Source of the DNA: Whalleya microplaca
Taxonomy: Eukaryota; Ascomycota; Sordariomycetes; Xylariales; Xylariaceae
Direction of reading: 5' to 3'
Assembly: GCA_022497155.1 (NCBI GenBank)
Contig: MU385722.1
Span: 310,001 to 374,000, forward strand
DNA: 64,000 bases
The position numbers and the translations under genes were made by a program. A model generated the notes under the pieces. It was not told the origin of the DNA. It did no database searches and was given only the letters and a program-made list of their open reading frames with translations. Position 1 is the stretch's first letter. Each line of letters starts with the position of its first letter. Of the stretch, positions 34,945 to 46,390 are shown piece by piece.

Positions 34945-36148
34945 GTACCGGAGTCAACAGGGAGAAAGCTGAGCCTCTAAATATGGAAGATGCCAGGGCA
35001 CGTAATAGCTTCCGCCGCTGTACTAGTGGCTTAAAGATCAGAAGTGTCATTAATATATTGTTATCCCGTACATTAAATGTTGATACTTTCGGACAAGGTG
35101 CAACAGCACATATCAAAAATAAAATACCTAGAAGTCATCCTCATATGACAACCTCACATATATGGGGAGGGATAGATGATTCCTTTTACCTCTAATAAGT
35201 GCGAGGAATAGTGTGCACACGAATAGCGATGAGAAAACATTATGCTATGCCACAATGGGGCGTCTGTCTTGGCTTTATTCGTGCCTAACTAGAAGCCTAT
35301 ATAAAGGCAATACGGTTAGCTTCTGGTACCACATACAAGATGCAAAGTCCATCTTCTCTGATCTCATACAAGTGAGAGCTTCGGGCTATACCCCTTTTCG
35401 GGTCTAGGTGTAGGACCCGAGGTGGAGTAAATAGACGGAAAGGAGTCATAATGAGACATATTAGGTACAGTGGCGATATATACTGTGCAATCACGCCGCA
35501 TCGGGTAAATGGTGGACGGTGTGACAAGGGCTGTGATCAGGGCTTGGAATATATATTCAGCTAATAATTCTCTAGGGCCTCTGAGTTCTTATGGTTCTAG
35601 GTAAGTTTCCATCTAAGTCTGAGGGTCGGCGACAGGTCCTTTATTTATAGACCTGCTGCCGCGGTACGTATTCCTAGTACGTATCTAATCTGTTGCCGAC
35701 GTAGCCGCCGTCTGGTAATCATACCTTTTGTTAGGCAGTCATACATTCCAACAGTATCGAATAACATCCAACAGCACCCAATATATGTACTCGTGCAGCA
35801 TTCCTGCATCTCGTATAGCTTCCAACAGGTCTTGGCTCCAATAGCCGTGTGACAGGCGGTGAGAATCACGCAGATGACTAGAAACGATAATGAATATAAG
35901 TCGGAGATGATCTGACGCGCTAGAAATTGCAAGATGAAGCCATAAAACATAAACGTGTCAGTTGTTAGATTCCAAATTTTCACATTTGCTTTCTACGAGC
36001 TATTGGTTCACGCGTTATATGACTGTTGGTAATCTCAAATTGCCACAGCACTCTGGATCTTTGCTCCTTATAATGCTCGAAAACTTCAATCTTGGTCAGG
36101 GACGATGGATAACCCATTCCAAACTTTTCGTGTTTGCATCTCGATAAT
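34945..36148. other. Intergenic region, no gene seen
   Basis: These 1.2 kb of AT-rich sequence contain a perfect six-base inverted repeat (CGGGTC ... GACCCG, about 35399-35420). A 112-codon minus-strand frame at 35645-35983 has no supporting feature and was not called. Confidence 0.4.
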
Positions 36149-37071
36149 TCATTTCTGTAAGACCCTGGGGAAAGATGAATATGAATTGGGAAGCAAATAC
36201 ATATCAAACGTGATAAGATCGTAGAGATACTTTTCGACGAGGTCGATAAGAACCTTGTAACCTCTTTTATACTCGGACCGGACATCCGGTTTCTCGAGCT
36301 CACCCCTTGAGAAGTTAGCACGGATACTAGTTATATCGAATATAAAGCTTACTTTGCACTCATCCATCCATGGATCTGGGAACTGAAAATCTGTATATGC
36401 TTCTCTGCAAGTTTTCTCCCTATTACTTGACAACAATTTCGTCTTCTTCAAAAGCTAGGATTGCCATGTTAATTGTGACCCTCTTAGCCTCCTGTGGATC
36501 CATACGTGCTGGTGATGACTGTGCAGCCGTTACGAGTGGTGAGGCATCTCCCTTTGCCGCCACCAGAGACACAAGCTTTTCGCCCCAGCAGAAGCCGACG
36601 CTTCCCCATTTCTTAACTCCAGGGTGAATCTCCTTGAATTTTGAAAGAATTAAACATAGATGGGAGGACGTTGGTTAGGGAAGCTTTACTTCCTAGGAAC
36701 TGAAACATCATGAGTTTGTGGTCCTTTTCCTTCTTTGAGGTGATCCACTCTTGCTGCATAGCAGCACCATTGAGCCAATCTATTATGACCATAAGGCAGG
36801 GCGAGGAAGAAGAGTAGGCAAGAATCTCAGCGCCTTGGAGGCTTCGTGGCTAAAAGCTAAATATATCGTAGATATAGAGAATACCCCGATTAGTCATTTT
36901 GAGGCCCGTAACATCTGTGATCGGGTATGTGAGAAGTTATACGTCATAAAACAAAATGATGTACTCACAGGCATTCTTGTCGTCAATTTACGTCCATTCG
37001 CCCTTTTCTATATAAGGGCCAGTCTTTGCCATCACAGTCTCAAGACACGCTTGACAATGCTGAGAGGCCAT
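36149..37071 (-). pseudogene. Dienelactone hydrolase family pseudogene (AIM2-like)
   Basis: The minus strand can be followed through the whole family pattern but not in one frame. It opens MASQHCQACLETV, then has a premature TAA (36988-36990), a normal-looking intron (GTGAGT ... CACAG), and AYVTG / RGILYIYDIFSF, the conserved strand before the first catalytic loop. A TAG follows (36850-36852), then LQGAEILAYSS and VIIDWLNG. After a frame change near 36630 come HPGVKKWGSVGFCWGEKL, with the nucleophile Cys kept, and RVTINMAILAFEED. TAA-TAG and another frame change follow, then TDFQFPDPWMDE, where the catalytic His of the usual xxHGWM is Pro. The end is SEYKRGYKVLIDLVEKYL. The gene is clearly dead; both early stops are in otherwise conserved context. 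Family members are soluble alpha/beta hydrolases. Confidence 0.8.
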
Positions 37072-38164
37072 TGTGCTTAGTTAGTTCATAGATTGGTATG
37101 GCTTGCGGCTGTATCGCAATAAATGCGGATAGTTGAGCCGATATGAATGGTATATTATAACTCCGAAAATATATAAAGTAATAAAAAGAAAAAGAAAAAA
37201 ACAATTAAGCTAAGCTTCTGATTATAGGATAAGTGATTATATTGGGCCAAGGGTGCAAGGCAGCTCGTTCTAGGCGACTCCGAAGAGACCCTAGTGAGCA
37301 CGCAGAAGGAATCATTTCAACTTAACCTAGATCCCAAGGTTATCGGGGAAGCTAGACAGTCAGGGAATCGAACCCTGGTGCTTTAGGTAATGGCATATTG
37401 CTAAGCAATGAAACCATTGTGCCATGAATGGCTGTTGAGAAAGTGGTTGGTTATTTTCAATTATCAACCCTATCGCCCACGCATAGACCACATTTTACAC
37501 ATGCACTTGCCAGACAAGGCAATAGGCCTTTCTCACTATCTATTCACTTATTGAACTTGTCGGAATATCAAGGTGACATTGCTGTGTTTGCTAAGTGACT
37601 GCCTAGGTATTCCTGCCCCTCTACCATTTCATCCCAAATGTAAAACCTTTTCCTTCTCCCTTCACTGAAGGTTCCTTTGTGCCACAACAAACTTTCTGAC
37701 CTGCCACCAGAACACAACCGAATCTAAATTGTAAGTCTTTGCATCAATGGGTTTCCCCCCTCCTTCCTATAGACCGATGTTTATATCAAAAATATTGACG
37801 TTACTGGGAAGGAAAATCTTTTTCCTAATCTGCCTCCAGGTCAGATTGTCAGGCGTGCGACCTACCCAGAAACCCAAACCGACAGTCTGTTTTGATTGTC
37901 ACCTTCCTCCCTCCACCACAAATTACCGCTTTGACAATTTCGACTCTCTCACGGACAAAATCCGTTCTGGTCTGCCTCAAAGCCAACTTGATCGCTAACT
38001 AGTCTTCCCTCATCGGACACTACTCGAATCAAGTCGTGAGTCTTTACTTAAACTATCCTTATCATCCTTACGCCTGCACAAACGTCAATTGATTTTTTTC
38101 CTTTACAAGATAATACTTTCGTGATTCTACTCTAACCCATTTTCTCACCTGTGTTTAGGCCAAG
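37072..38164. other. Intergenic region with tRNA-like relic and probable spliced 5' leader
   Basis: The left half holds a tRNA-like sequence (separate entry). The right half, from about 37600, is pyrimidine-rich and looks like the 5' leader of the next gene. A likely leader intron runs about 38036-38158 (GTGAGT, branch TCTAACC, acceptor TTTAG), ending six bases before the start ATG. A 427-nt alternative from a GTAAGT at 37732 is also possible. An 83-codon frame at 37747-37998 probably belongs to this leader. Confidence 0.45.
37354..37432 (-). pseudogene. tRNA-like relic (box A and box B present, acceptor stem not paired)
   Basis: On the minus strand, TGGCACAATGG fits the internal box A and GGTTCGATTCC is a perfect box B, within a five-base-pair T arm (CAGGG/CCCTG, 37361-37377). 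A three-pair D stem is possible. The region between does not form a clean anticodon arm, and the seven bases before box A do not pair with those after the T arm (ACTGTCT). It is therefore more likely a decayed tRNA or tRNA-derived repeat than an active gene. Confidence 0.5.
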
Positions 38165-39040
38165 ATGGGCCGAAACAAGCCCAACCGCCAGCCCAAGTCG
38201 AAGCGCCGTAGCAGACGCGAGAAGTCCACCACCCCTCGACTTATTGACGTTTTGCCAACCGAGGGTTTTTGTTGGGTTTCAACTACCAGAAAGCCGTTCC
38301 TTAGTAACCGACAGGGTAGAGTCATCGCTAAAAGATTTCGAAGTATGCTCTACAACGAGGAGTCGATCGCTAAAGGCATTACCTTGCTATTCAAAGGAGC
38401 TACCGAGCAAATCGACCAGTGCGCATTCAAATCACCAGCTGACTTCTGGAACCTGGCTGGCTCTCGAATTATTTGGACCCGAGGAATTGATGGCCAGCTC
38501 ATATACGAGTTCTCCCTTGGCGTCATTTCCGCTCGATATAGAGTCAGGGACTATACTGACGATCTTCGTGCTGATGGCTTTTTGGAGAAGAGTGAGCGTT
38601 TGCTGGGTAATACGGAGATGGCCACTGCTGTGGATACTTTCACAAACCAGATCAGTGTCGTGTACGGGCTTACTAGCGACATCGGCAAGAGCTTCTATCC
38701 GTGGTGGACACGAGATGACTACAACGAAGGTACCGAAGAATCAACGAAGGCAAGAAATCAGGGACTCATGGGACAAACATCTGCGGCAAAGACGAACGCT
38801 GGCGATGCTGAGCCGGAGGTAGCCAGCAACGAGAACGGTAAAAACGAGGATGACGACGGAGATCTTGAGATGATGGATGTTGATGAGGATGAGGATTATA
38901 GCGAGGATGAGGATTATAACGAGGATGAGGATTCTGACGAGGATGATGATGAGGATGATGAGGATGATGGAGAGGATGATGGAGAAGAGGCGTTTAACAT
39001 GGACGCTCTCATGGCCGTCCACCCTATCAGCCGTCGCTAA
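38165..39040 (+). CDS. Hypothetical protein with basic N-terminus and acidic repeat C-terminus (291 residues)
   Basis: A single-exon frame with a good start context (CAAGATGG). Residues 1-25 are strongly basic (KSKRRSRREK), a likely nuclear localisation signal. The middle (about 30-190) is a globular-looking domain with no recognised family (for example FCWVSTTRKPFLSNRQGRV and FWNLAGSRIIW). The last 70 residues carry a tandem acidic repeat (units like DEDYSEDEDYNEDED followed by Asp/Glu-Asp runs), ending FNMDALMAVHPISRR. The layout suggests a nuclear or chromatin-associated protein, but only composition supports this. The acidic repeat is encoded by near-identical GAGGATGAGGATTA units and could vary in length. 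It stands alone between long gene-poor stretches and follows a probable spliced leader. Confidence 0.7.
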   Translation: MGRNKPNRQPKSKRRSRREKSTTPRLIDVLPTEGFCWVSTTRKPFLSNRQGRVIAKRFRSMLYNEESIAKGITLLFKGATEQIDQCAFKSPADFWNLAGSRIIWTRGIDGQLIYEFSLGVISARYRVRDYTDDLRADGFLEKSERLLGNTEMATAVDTFTNQISVVYGLTSDIGKSFYPWWTRDDYNEGTEESTKARNQGLMGQTSAAKTNAGDAEPEVASNENGKNEDDDGDLEMMDVDEDEDYSEDEDYNEDEDSDEDDDEDDEDDGEDDGEEAFNMDALMAVHPISRR

Positions 39041-42000
39041 TCTAGAGATCAGGCTTGGGAGTTGATGCTCACTTGTTCTCGACAGAGTTTGCCTTCTCCC
39101 TGTGGACTTACGGGTAGATGCGTAGATAGGTCTCTTGCATCCGTTAGGCGTATACAAATTCATCACCATCTCCGCAGAGCGTATCGGTGTAATGACTAAT
39201 TTTTGGTTGCGAAACGTGTAAATTAACTCTAGGCAATTCTTCGATGTATTGGCTGAAGGGATGGCATGCCAATTAGTTCCTAACGCAGTTCGTATCTAAC
39301 TGCCACCTCATGAACAATGTATCATGATATAGTAGATCATATAAGCAAATACAATCCGCGTTCGGCATAGCATTATCCAGCATTGCATGAGCTATCTAAA
39401 CTCAGTCAGCACTGGCCAGAGATATTGTAAGCGATCCTCCCAGCTAAGGTATGTAACCCATTCTCGCGTTAGCTTTTCGTTTCGCTCCAAGTCAGAAAGT
39501 GGCAGCATCTACTAATCTCAACCTTTTGACGTGGTATCCTCTCGTCTGTGGGTTAGCTCTGGTATGGTGTCGTTGCCCTTGCCCATGGCGCTATCCATAC
39601 CCATCCGTCGTCCGCCTTCTCCAGTTTCTTCGTTGACATCGGGGTGGCGGCACTTCTGTAGCTTTCAAGTTTGTGTAGACACGTGGGAACCACGGTACAC
39701 GGTCTGGAAGTTTTAGCGGACCGACACTTTGATTCGGGCGTCGGTATGCACGTCAAGCCTCGAACACGACCCCTGGCCGATGATCAGCCCGTGCAATGCG
39801 CACGACTGCTAAACTTCGCGCGCCCGTTTGAAGTCATCAACGCGACCTCGGTATTGGCGCCTCGGCGCGGTCCGTCAAAAGTCTAGGTTGATATCGGGGC
39901 TGTCCAGAGCGTCTGCTGAGACGATGGTAATGGAGCCGCGCGACAGCGCAGCTGCCGCAGTGTATATTACGCGACGCCTATTGTCGCGTACGCCGTGCTG
40001 TGCTAAGGATCCAAGCTTATAATTATGTTTTCGTTACCGTAGTAGGCTGAGAAAGTGAAGCACGTACACGACCTGGAGCCAGTCGGCCGGGTAGTCTGTA
40101 GCTGGGTAGCCAGGTAGCCCGGGACGTTGAAGTGTCGTTGCTCAGGTAGCTGCGGGTCTTGTTAGCGTGTTTCCCCAAACCAATCAGGTCGGTGCCCAGG
40201 ATTGACAGAAGACCCGCCGCATTTTCATCGAATAGACGGGCTTTTCTGGTGGAGAAAGTCGGGTCACTTATGGCTAGGTATGGAGTCACTCCACGCTTTT
40301 CCACGTGTGACTCCACATGCGGGAGTCACTCCATTCCACTCTACCGGGTATTATTACCTACTTAAGTATGTATTAGATCTTTACTGCTGACTCATCAACG
40401 TCTATTCAAAATCTTCCTAAATAGATGTAGATAAAATAGAGCAACTTGATCATAGAGTCGCCAACCTACTGTTTCTACTTATTAGTGAAACAAAGAGGTA
40501 ATTATGCTAACAGGTAGTCAGTGCGGTAGTATACTGCTTACACTCGTGGCTAATACACCTTATACCTGTGGCTACGAGTTCTAATATCACCTAATCCATT
40601 TCTTGGCCATCCACTCTATATAACCTCCCGGTGGCACCATTTTATTTGACTCCATCAGGATGTAACACGAAATCACTCTATTTGAGACGTTAGTGGAGTT
40701 TAAGAGCCAAGAGGGTCCAATATCTGAGGCCTGGAAGCGTTGCGGTGATCCGATGACGACCGTAGAGAAGAACACTTTATCACGTCTCTTAACTAGCACG
40801 GTATACGGGGCTGCTGGCTGCGCACGGGGTTGTTCCTATTGAAGCTATCTGCTGTGTATATTTATGTGCTGTATTGTTGATGGATCGATGAGGTGTGAGG
40901 TTGTGCTGCTATCAGATATATGGCGTATGCGGGGTGCTTAGTCAGTCATCCGTCAACTATGCCGTGACATACTTCTTGACGTGGCTAGTATGACGGCTCA
41001 AGGAAGGAGGTGGTGAATCTTGAGTAATAGGTGTGGTATTGCTGTAGAATAATAAGCTGAGGAGCAAGAGATCGGCTACATAGCTCTGATCTAAGAAAAC
41101 CTCCTCAGCTGCTTATCTAATCTAACTGACTAAGCAAGTCACGTATGAGGGGCTTAGTGCGGTGTGCTGTGCCACAGCTACAGGTAGCTACAGGGACCTT
41201 ACAGCACCCCACAGGCCCTGTGCCGTGACACCTAGGTAGAGTACACAAAACATTCAATATCACCCAAGGGACCAGTAGCTGTCCTTGAGTCGTCGAGGTG
41301 AACTTTCTTAGCTTGCGTCGAGACTTGAGAGGGCATCTTGGAACCCGTTGAGGTTAAGTTTTAGCAAAGCCATTCCAAACTTCAAAGCACAGCCGCGCCA
41401 TATCCATAGCCTAGGCTTGTCTAAGAAGACCGCCATATGAACATTTTGAGCGGGAGGATACTTATTTGCTAGAAGACATGTGATGTATATGATGCATATG
41501 TCTAGCTGAGAGAAGAAAGGCCAATGGGCTTGTCTCTGTTTCAGAGAGCAGAAATTTCATGACCAAGGGTTGCATTTTAGGCATGGAATTAATTAGTCTA
41601 AGGAGGTGAAGTTGAGAGACTTTTCACAGTAGGGGAGGAGACGGTTGACATCATAGCGACTGTTTCTAATTCCATCAATTTGCATTTGTAGGCGCCTTCT
41701 GGGCTGCGGTAACAATTCAGGAAATTCTGTGTGCTACATCTGCATAGTAATTCACCTCGAGGATAGTGCGTCATCTTGGTGTCCGCTCTCTTTCGACCAC
41801 ATAATACAGAAATTGGACTGGAGTAAAATCCGAATAATATACTTGATAGATAGAAGGGTATGTACAGGCCTTACAGCCCGAGCGACACAATTAGTGTAAT
41901 AGTTAGGACGGTCAAGTATTGACCATCAAGACTAAGGAATAGTTAATCGAGTTGCTTTATATAAGGCATATTTCATACGCAGCCCTTACCATCAACTTTA

Positions 42001-43741
42001 CAGACACTATCTAGCCAAAAGCGAGATCCACCACAAAGTAAGCCTTTCCGTCAAGTAAAACCCCATGCTTCTATCAATAAATTATTCAAATCAACTAATG
42101 TAAATGGGGCGAATTATAAAAGGGTCGGTAAGGCAATGTAATTCGTATATAATACAGCGCGGATACTATATATATTTGACAGCCTTGGAATCGGACGTGT
42201 TCTACAATTCAGTGAAACTGGCGCAATCGATGAGTCTCAATATAATGTTTGTCGAGCTCGGCTGACATGGTATATCTTCGGTTCTGTTTATTTATGTGTC
42301 AGCACCTTGCAAAAATGTGCGGCATTAATTCACTAGCACTAGCTACATGTATTACGTTCAACCTCGGTAAATTTTCCTACGACAGTGAGAATCGTGAAGA
42401 TTAGGCTCGGATTTAGGACTTAAGGACGGAGTTAACGATCTTGCATGCATAAGTTGAAAGATGCCGGGAAGGCTAAATGTACTAGATTTCCTTTTTGAAC
42501 TAGCATTTTTAGATGGAGAAAGGTACCTGAAATACTCCCCAATATTTTTATTCTCTTTGCATAAGCATGCTACATGCTACTGTCATTGTTAGGAATATGG
42601 AATGGCTAGTATCTTATAAAACATCTAAATAGCCAATCTGAAGACTAGAAGGTTCACATGTGGTATATCTCGCAGGATCAAGTAACAGACAATAATAGTA
42701 CGGGCTTTCCACTGACGTAAGCCATCAATTCAAGTTACATTGAAGACGTGCAAGGAGTTGTGATTGATGGCAGAGTTGAAGTTGTGTTAGAAGTGGAGGT
42801 CTAGCTGTGTCTAATCTGTGCATTTTCACAACTGAAATAATCACTACATCAAAAGGTTTCCCCCCAAACACCGGCAACTTATTTTAGTGAGCTAGGGTGA
42901 CATTAGTACCCACCATAATGACAAAATGGTGGTTTACATTGCCACCATACTTCGCCTGTTGCTATGTGAAGTGTTCGGGATATTATTGTAGCCTTTGACA
43001 CAAATATAGCCACACAACTAGGTATATTGCTAGGAAGAGTCTTGATTCGACAGGCCCTCCAAGGCGGTTATAGACAAAGATATAGGCGCAGCAAGGGTGC
43101 TGACTGACTAAAGATGTCATAAAGTCGTAGCATGCCCAAGTACAGTCGCAGCCTTTTTAGTGAAACTTTACTAAACATTCCTTGACCAATGATGAAAAAG
43201 GCGTATATCATATATATGGAAAGATTTAGCTGAATACCCCATTATCATGCTAGAAGAATATAGTTTAGGTTTTAACAGGTGTAGCGGATAGACTGGGCAC
43301 TCTGTAATTAGATAGACAAAAGTACGACACGATATAGAAGCTCAACATGGTTGACACTGAAAATAATAGACTAGGTGTAGTAATTCTAGTATCATAATCA
43401 GTATGGAGGGCCCTGATCAACAATAATCTTAGTCACTCACCCCGCCAATTCCGGCGGAAGAAAGCTAGCCGTGAATAATTATCAATATTTTTTCACTTCA
43501 TAGTGTGCAACGTATATTTCGGGGCCAACTATTCTGCTACCTTATCTCCGCTTCGAAACCTCGTGATGATCTATCGCTGGGGATTGATGATGAAATAAAG
43601 AGGCCAAACTCCCCAGGTCTTGAATAGCTCCGTTTCCCAAAAAAAACCACCATTGCTATCATCTAAGACACTCTGAGAACCTATTCAGACTTTTGGACTC
43701 GCAGATTACAATTACTTAAATCACTAGCAAAACCCATCGAT
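39041..43741. other. Gene-poor 4.7-kb region
   Basis: No gene can be supported. Around 39500-40020 the sequence is more GC-rich and may be a repeat relic. At 40279-40336 the palindrome-like GGAGTCACTCC/GTGACTCC occurs three times. At 41140-41235 there is a cluster of CTGTGCCACAGCTACAGGTA-like words that resembles repeat sequence. From 41800 on it is AT-rich. The last 150 bp should hold the promoter of the aldo-keto reductase. Confidence 0.5.
40279..40336. repeat. Cluster of GGAGTCACTCC/GTGACTCC palindromic motifs
   Basis: Three nearly self-complementary motifs lie within 58 bp: TGGAGTCACTCCA, GTGTGACTCCACA and GGGAGTCACTCCATT. They contain TGACTC/GAGTCA, the core recognised by Gcn4-type bZIP proteins (CpcA in filamentous fungi). 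No gene start is near, so binding is only a possibility. Confidence 0.5.
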
Positions 43742-44882
43742 ATGTCAAGTAAGGGGGTGTCTCTTCGCCAACTCGGCAAGAATGGACCTCGGGTCCCAGC
43801 CATAGGCCTCGGTCTCATGGGAATGTCCGCGTTCTATGGAAAGCCGCCGAGCGACGAGGAGCGATTCAAGGTCCTCGACCGAGCTCTAGAACTCGGTGCC
43901 ACGAATTGGGACAGCTCCGAGTAAGTTATATCCAAGCCTTTTGATTGCGAAAAACACTAATGTGTGTGTTTGTCAAGTTTGTACGGCGACAGTGAGCAGC
44001 TTCTGGGGAAGTGGTTCAAACGGACTGGTAAACGGGACCAGATATTCCTCGCAAGCAAATTCGGGTTCGTCAAGGGCGCACCTAACTTTTCTGTAATCGA
44101 CTCTTCCTACGAGTACGCCAAACGAGCCTGTGCGGAAAGTCTTGCTGTTATGGGAGTTGATCACATTGACCTATACTACATGCATCGTGCCAATGCAAAG
44201 ACACCTATCGAACAGACTATGCGGGCCCTGGCTGAACTAAAGGCGTAGGTACTCCACTGAATATACGGAACAGAATCATATCTAACAACGCACAAGTGAA
44301 GGGAAGATCAAGTATATTGGCCTGTCCGAAGTCAGCTCAACGACCCTTCGCCGCGCCTGTAAGATTGCCCACGTCGACGCCGTCCAGGTCGAGTACTCGC
44401 CATTCGAGCTAGCTATCGAGGGCCCCACAGGTTCTAATATCCTCGCGACAGCCCGTGAGCTCGGTGTGGCCATCGTTGCCTACTCCCCCCTCGGTCGCGG
44501 GATGCTGACGGGCGCCTTCAACACCAATAAATCGGTCTCGAACGAGGGCGACGTGCGCGGTGCGTTCCCGCGATTCTCGGGTGAGAATTTCGCTGCCAAC
44601 GTGAAGCTAGTCAACCAATTCACCGAACTAGCCAAGAAGAAGGACTGCACGTCGGCCCAGCTAGCCATCGCCTGGCTGCTGAAGCAAGGCGACGACATCA
44701 TACCCATCCCAGGAACCAAGAGGATCAAGTATCTCGAGGAGAACTGGGGCGCACTCAAGGTCCAGCTCACTGACGCCGAGTCTGCGGAAATCCGTAAATT
44801 CGTTGAGGCCGCCAAGGTGGCAGGCGCACGCGGCCCGGACGGTAGTGAGGCCATTTGCTACGCCGACACTGCGGAAGAATAA
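43742..44882 (+). CDS. Aldo/keto reductase (AKR8/AKR13-like, pyridoxal reductase-type)
   Basis: NADPH-dependent reduction of aldehydes or ketones is expected. Exons 43742-43920, 43978-44244 and 44297-44882 (introns of 57 and 52 nt) give 343 residues, the usual length. The catalytic tetrad is complete: Asp57 and Tyr62 (WDSSDLY, formed across intron 1), Lys87 (LASKFGF) and His129 (LYYMHRAN). Downstream blocks are IKYIGLSEVS, VQVEYSPFEL and VAYSPLGRGMLTG, followed by the cofactor-binding IPIPGTKRIKYLEEN. This is the common single-domain cytosolic type seen near secondary-metabolism and detoxification genes. It stands alone here, with over 1 kb of empty sequence on each side. Substrate unknown. 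Confidence 0.94.
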
Positions 44883-46390
44883 ATGACTACGAAGAGGCGC
44901 TTGGTGCCCATTTGGTGTTTAGTTCAGCAAACGAACCTAGCTTTCACGATATACCAAAATTTATACAGACGTTTCCGCACAGTCAGAACTGTTGATACAT
45001 ATCATAAATGTTATTGTGCTGGCTTCTAAATCTACGCAAGAACGTCGTAAGGCAGAAAATGATATCACCTAGACACGTATGAGTTTCACGCACGTGTGGT
45101 CGCTTTACTCACCGGAAATCAGGTATGCAATACGTATCCAGGCTGAGAGCTTTACATAGGGTGGGTAGCTGGCACTGTAGGATCTAGACAGGTGGTTGCT
45201 TGATTGTGGAAGATGCAGCATTAATAATTCTGGCGTCAGCCATGTCGATACCCCTCCCGCGGGTAAACTATTTGCAGTCGAGGATCGGGGTCCAATTTCT
45301 AGCGCACAACCTTGGACCCTCCAGTCCCGTAACACGCTGAAGTCTCCATGTCCCCACTGTGAGAAGAATGTAGGTATCTAAATTGTGAATGGTGATGAAA
45401 TTATGAAGTTGTCTAGTGTCCACATATTAACTAGGTAGTCTAATGGTAGCCTGCATAACTAATTTACCACCTTAGGGAGGTAAAGTAAATGTATGTACAT
45501 ACAGTTCCGTAATGTAGTGCAGTACCTTGGTAGTTAGGGTACTAGGAAGTAGTTTTACCAGGGGTGCTCAGTCAGCTAGTTGTGCTAGTGATAATATTGA
45601 ATACATATTGCAGATATTGGAAGCCTACAAGGTATTGAAGCCCACATTGCATGTACATGCATGTACCTACATGCATGAGGCTGACGCCACCACCAAGCTT
45701 AAGAGACTTCGGAACTAACATCCTAACAAGGGTGAAAATTGAAGAATCTAATGTTGTATCTATTACGGAGTATGTATGTCACACCCCGTTTTGCGTGGTT
45801 TTGCCTCGATTTACGGATTAGCAGCATTAGAGTAATTGGCGCATATCGAGTCACCTAACGTACTCTGTATAGTAGCAGGTATGAAGATGTTATGTACATA
45901 TGCGGCGTAGTCATGTGCTATCCTTGTACGTATCCGTACACAGCACCTCGGCTGATGCACAGATGTGAGAGTAACCCGTAAACCGCCTGGCGCCATAACT
46001 TTAATTTGACGTCGCTTCACCTAGTTATGCGTAGATCCAAGACGCGACTCCACATCCTCCTTTATCTTCAACTTCGCCATCCGGATCTTTTCCAGAGGCG
46101 TGGACGCATCCCACTACTCGTTCTACTAGGTGCTCGTGGGCGAGACAGCTGTTGTGTAGATCCCTTATTCACTGCACACTGGCTTCGACAAGCTCTACCT
46201 CAAACATGTAGATGGTATGGGCTAACGCGAATGTTATCTCTCGCAGCGCCAGGATGCGTGCCATGCAATACGGCAGCCCGGCCCGACAGAGAGCGGCTGG
46301 AACGTGGTTTGGAACAATTATAGTGAGGGGTTTGCGATTGGTCGCAGCGCCGACCATTCCTTTTTGGTGTTATCTCAATTATCGTCCACT
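44883..46390. other. Convergent intergenic region, no gene seen
   Basis: These 1.5 kb lie between the 3' ends of the aldo-keto reductase and the second MFS gene. The motif TACGGAGTATGTATG (about 45764) is typical of fungal intergenic DNA. The short frames have no recognisable content. Confidence 0.4.
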
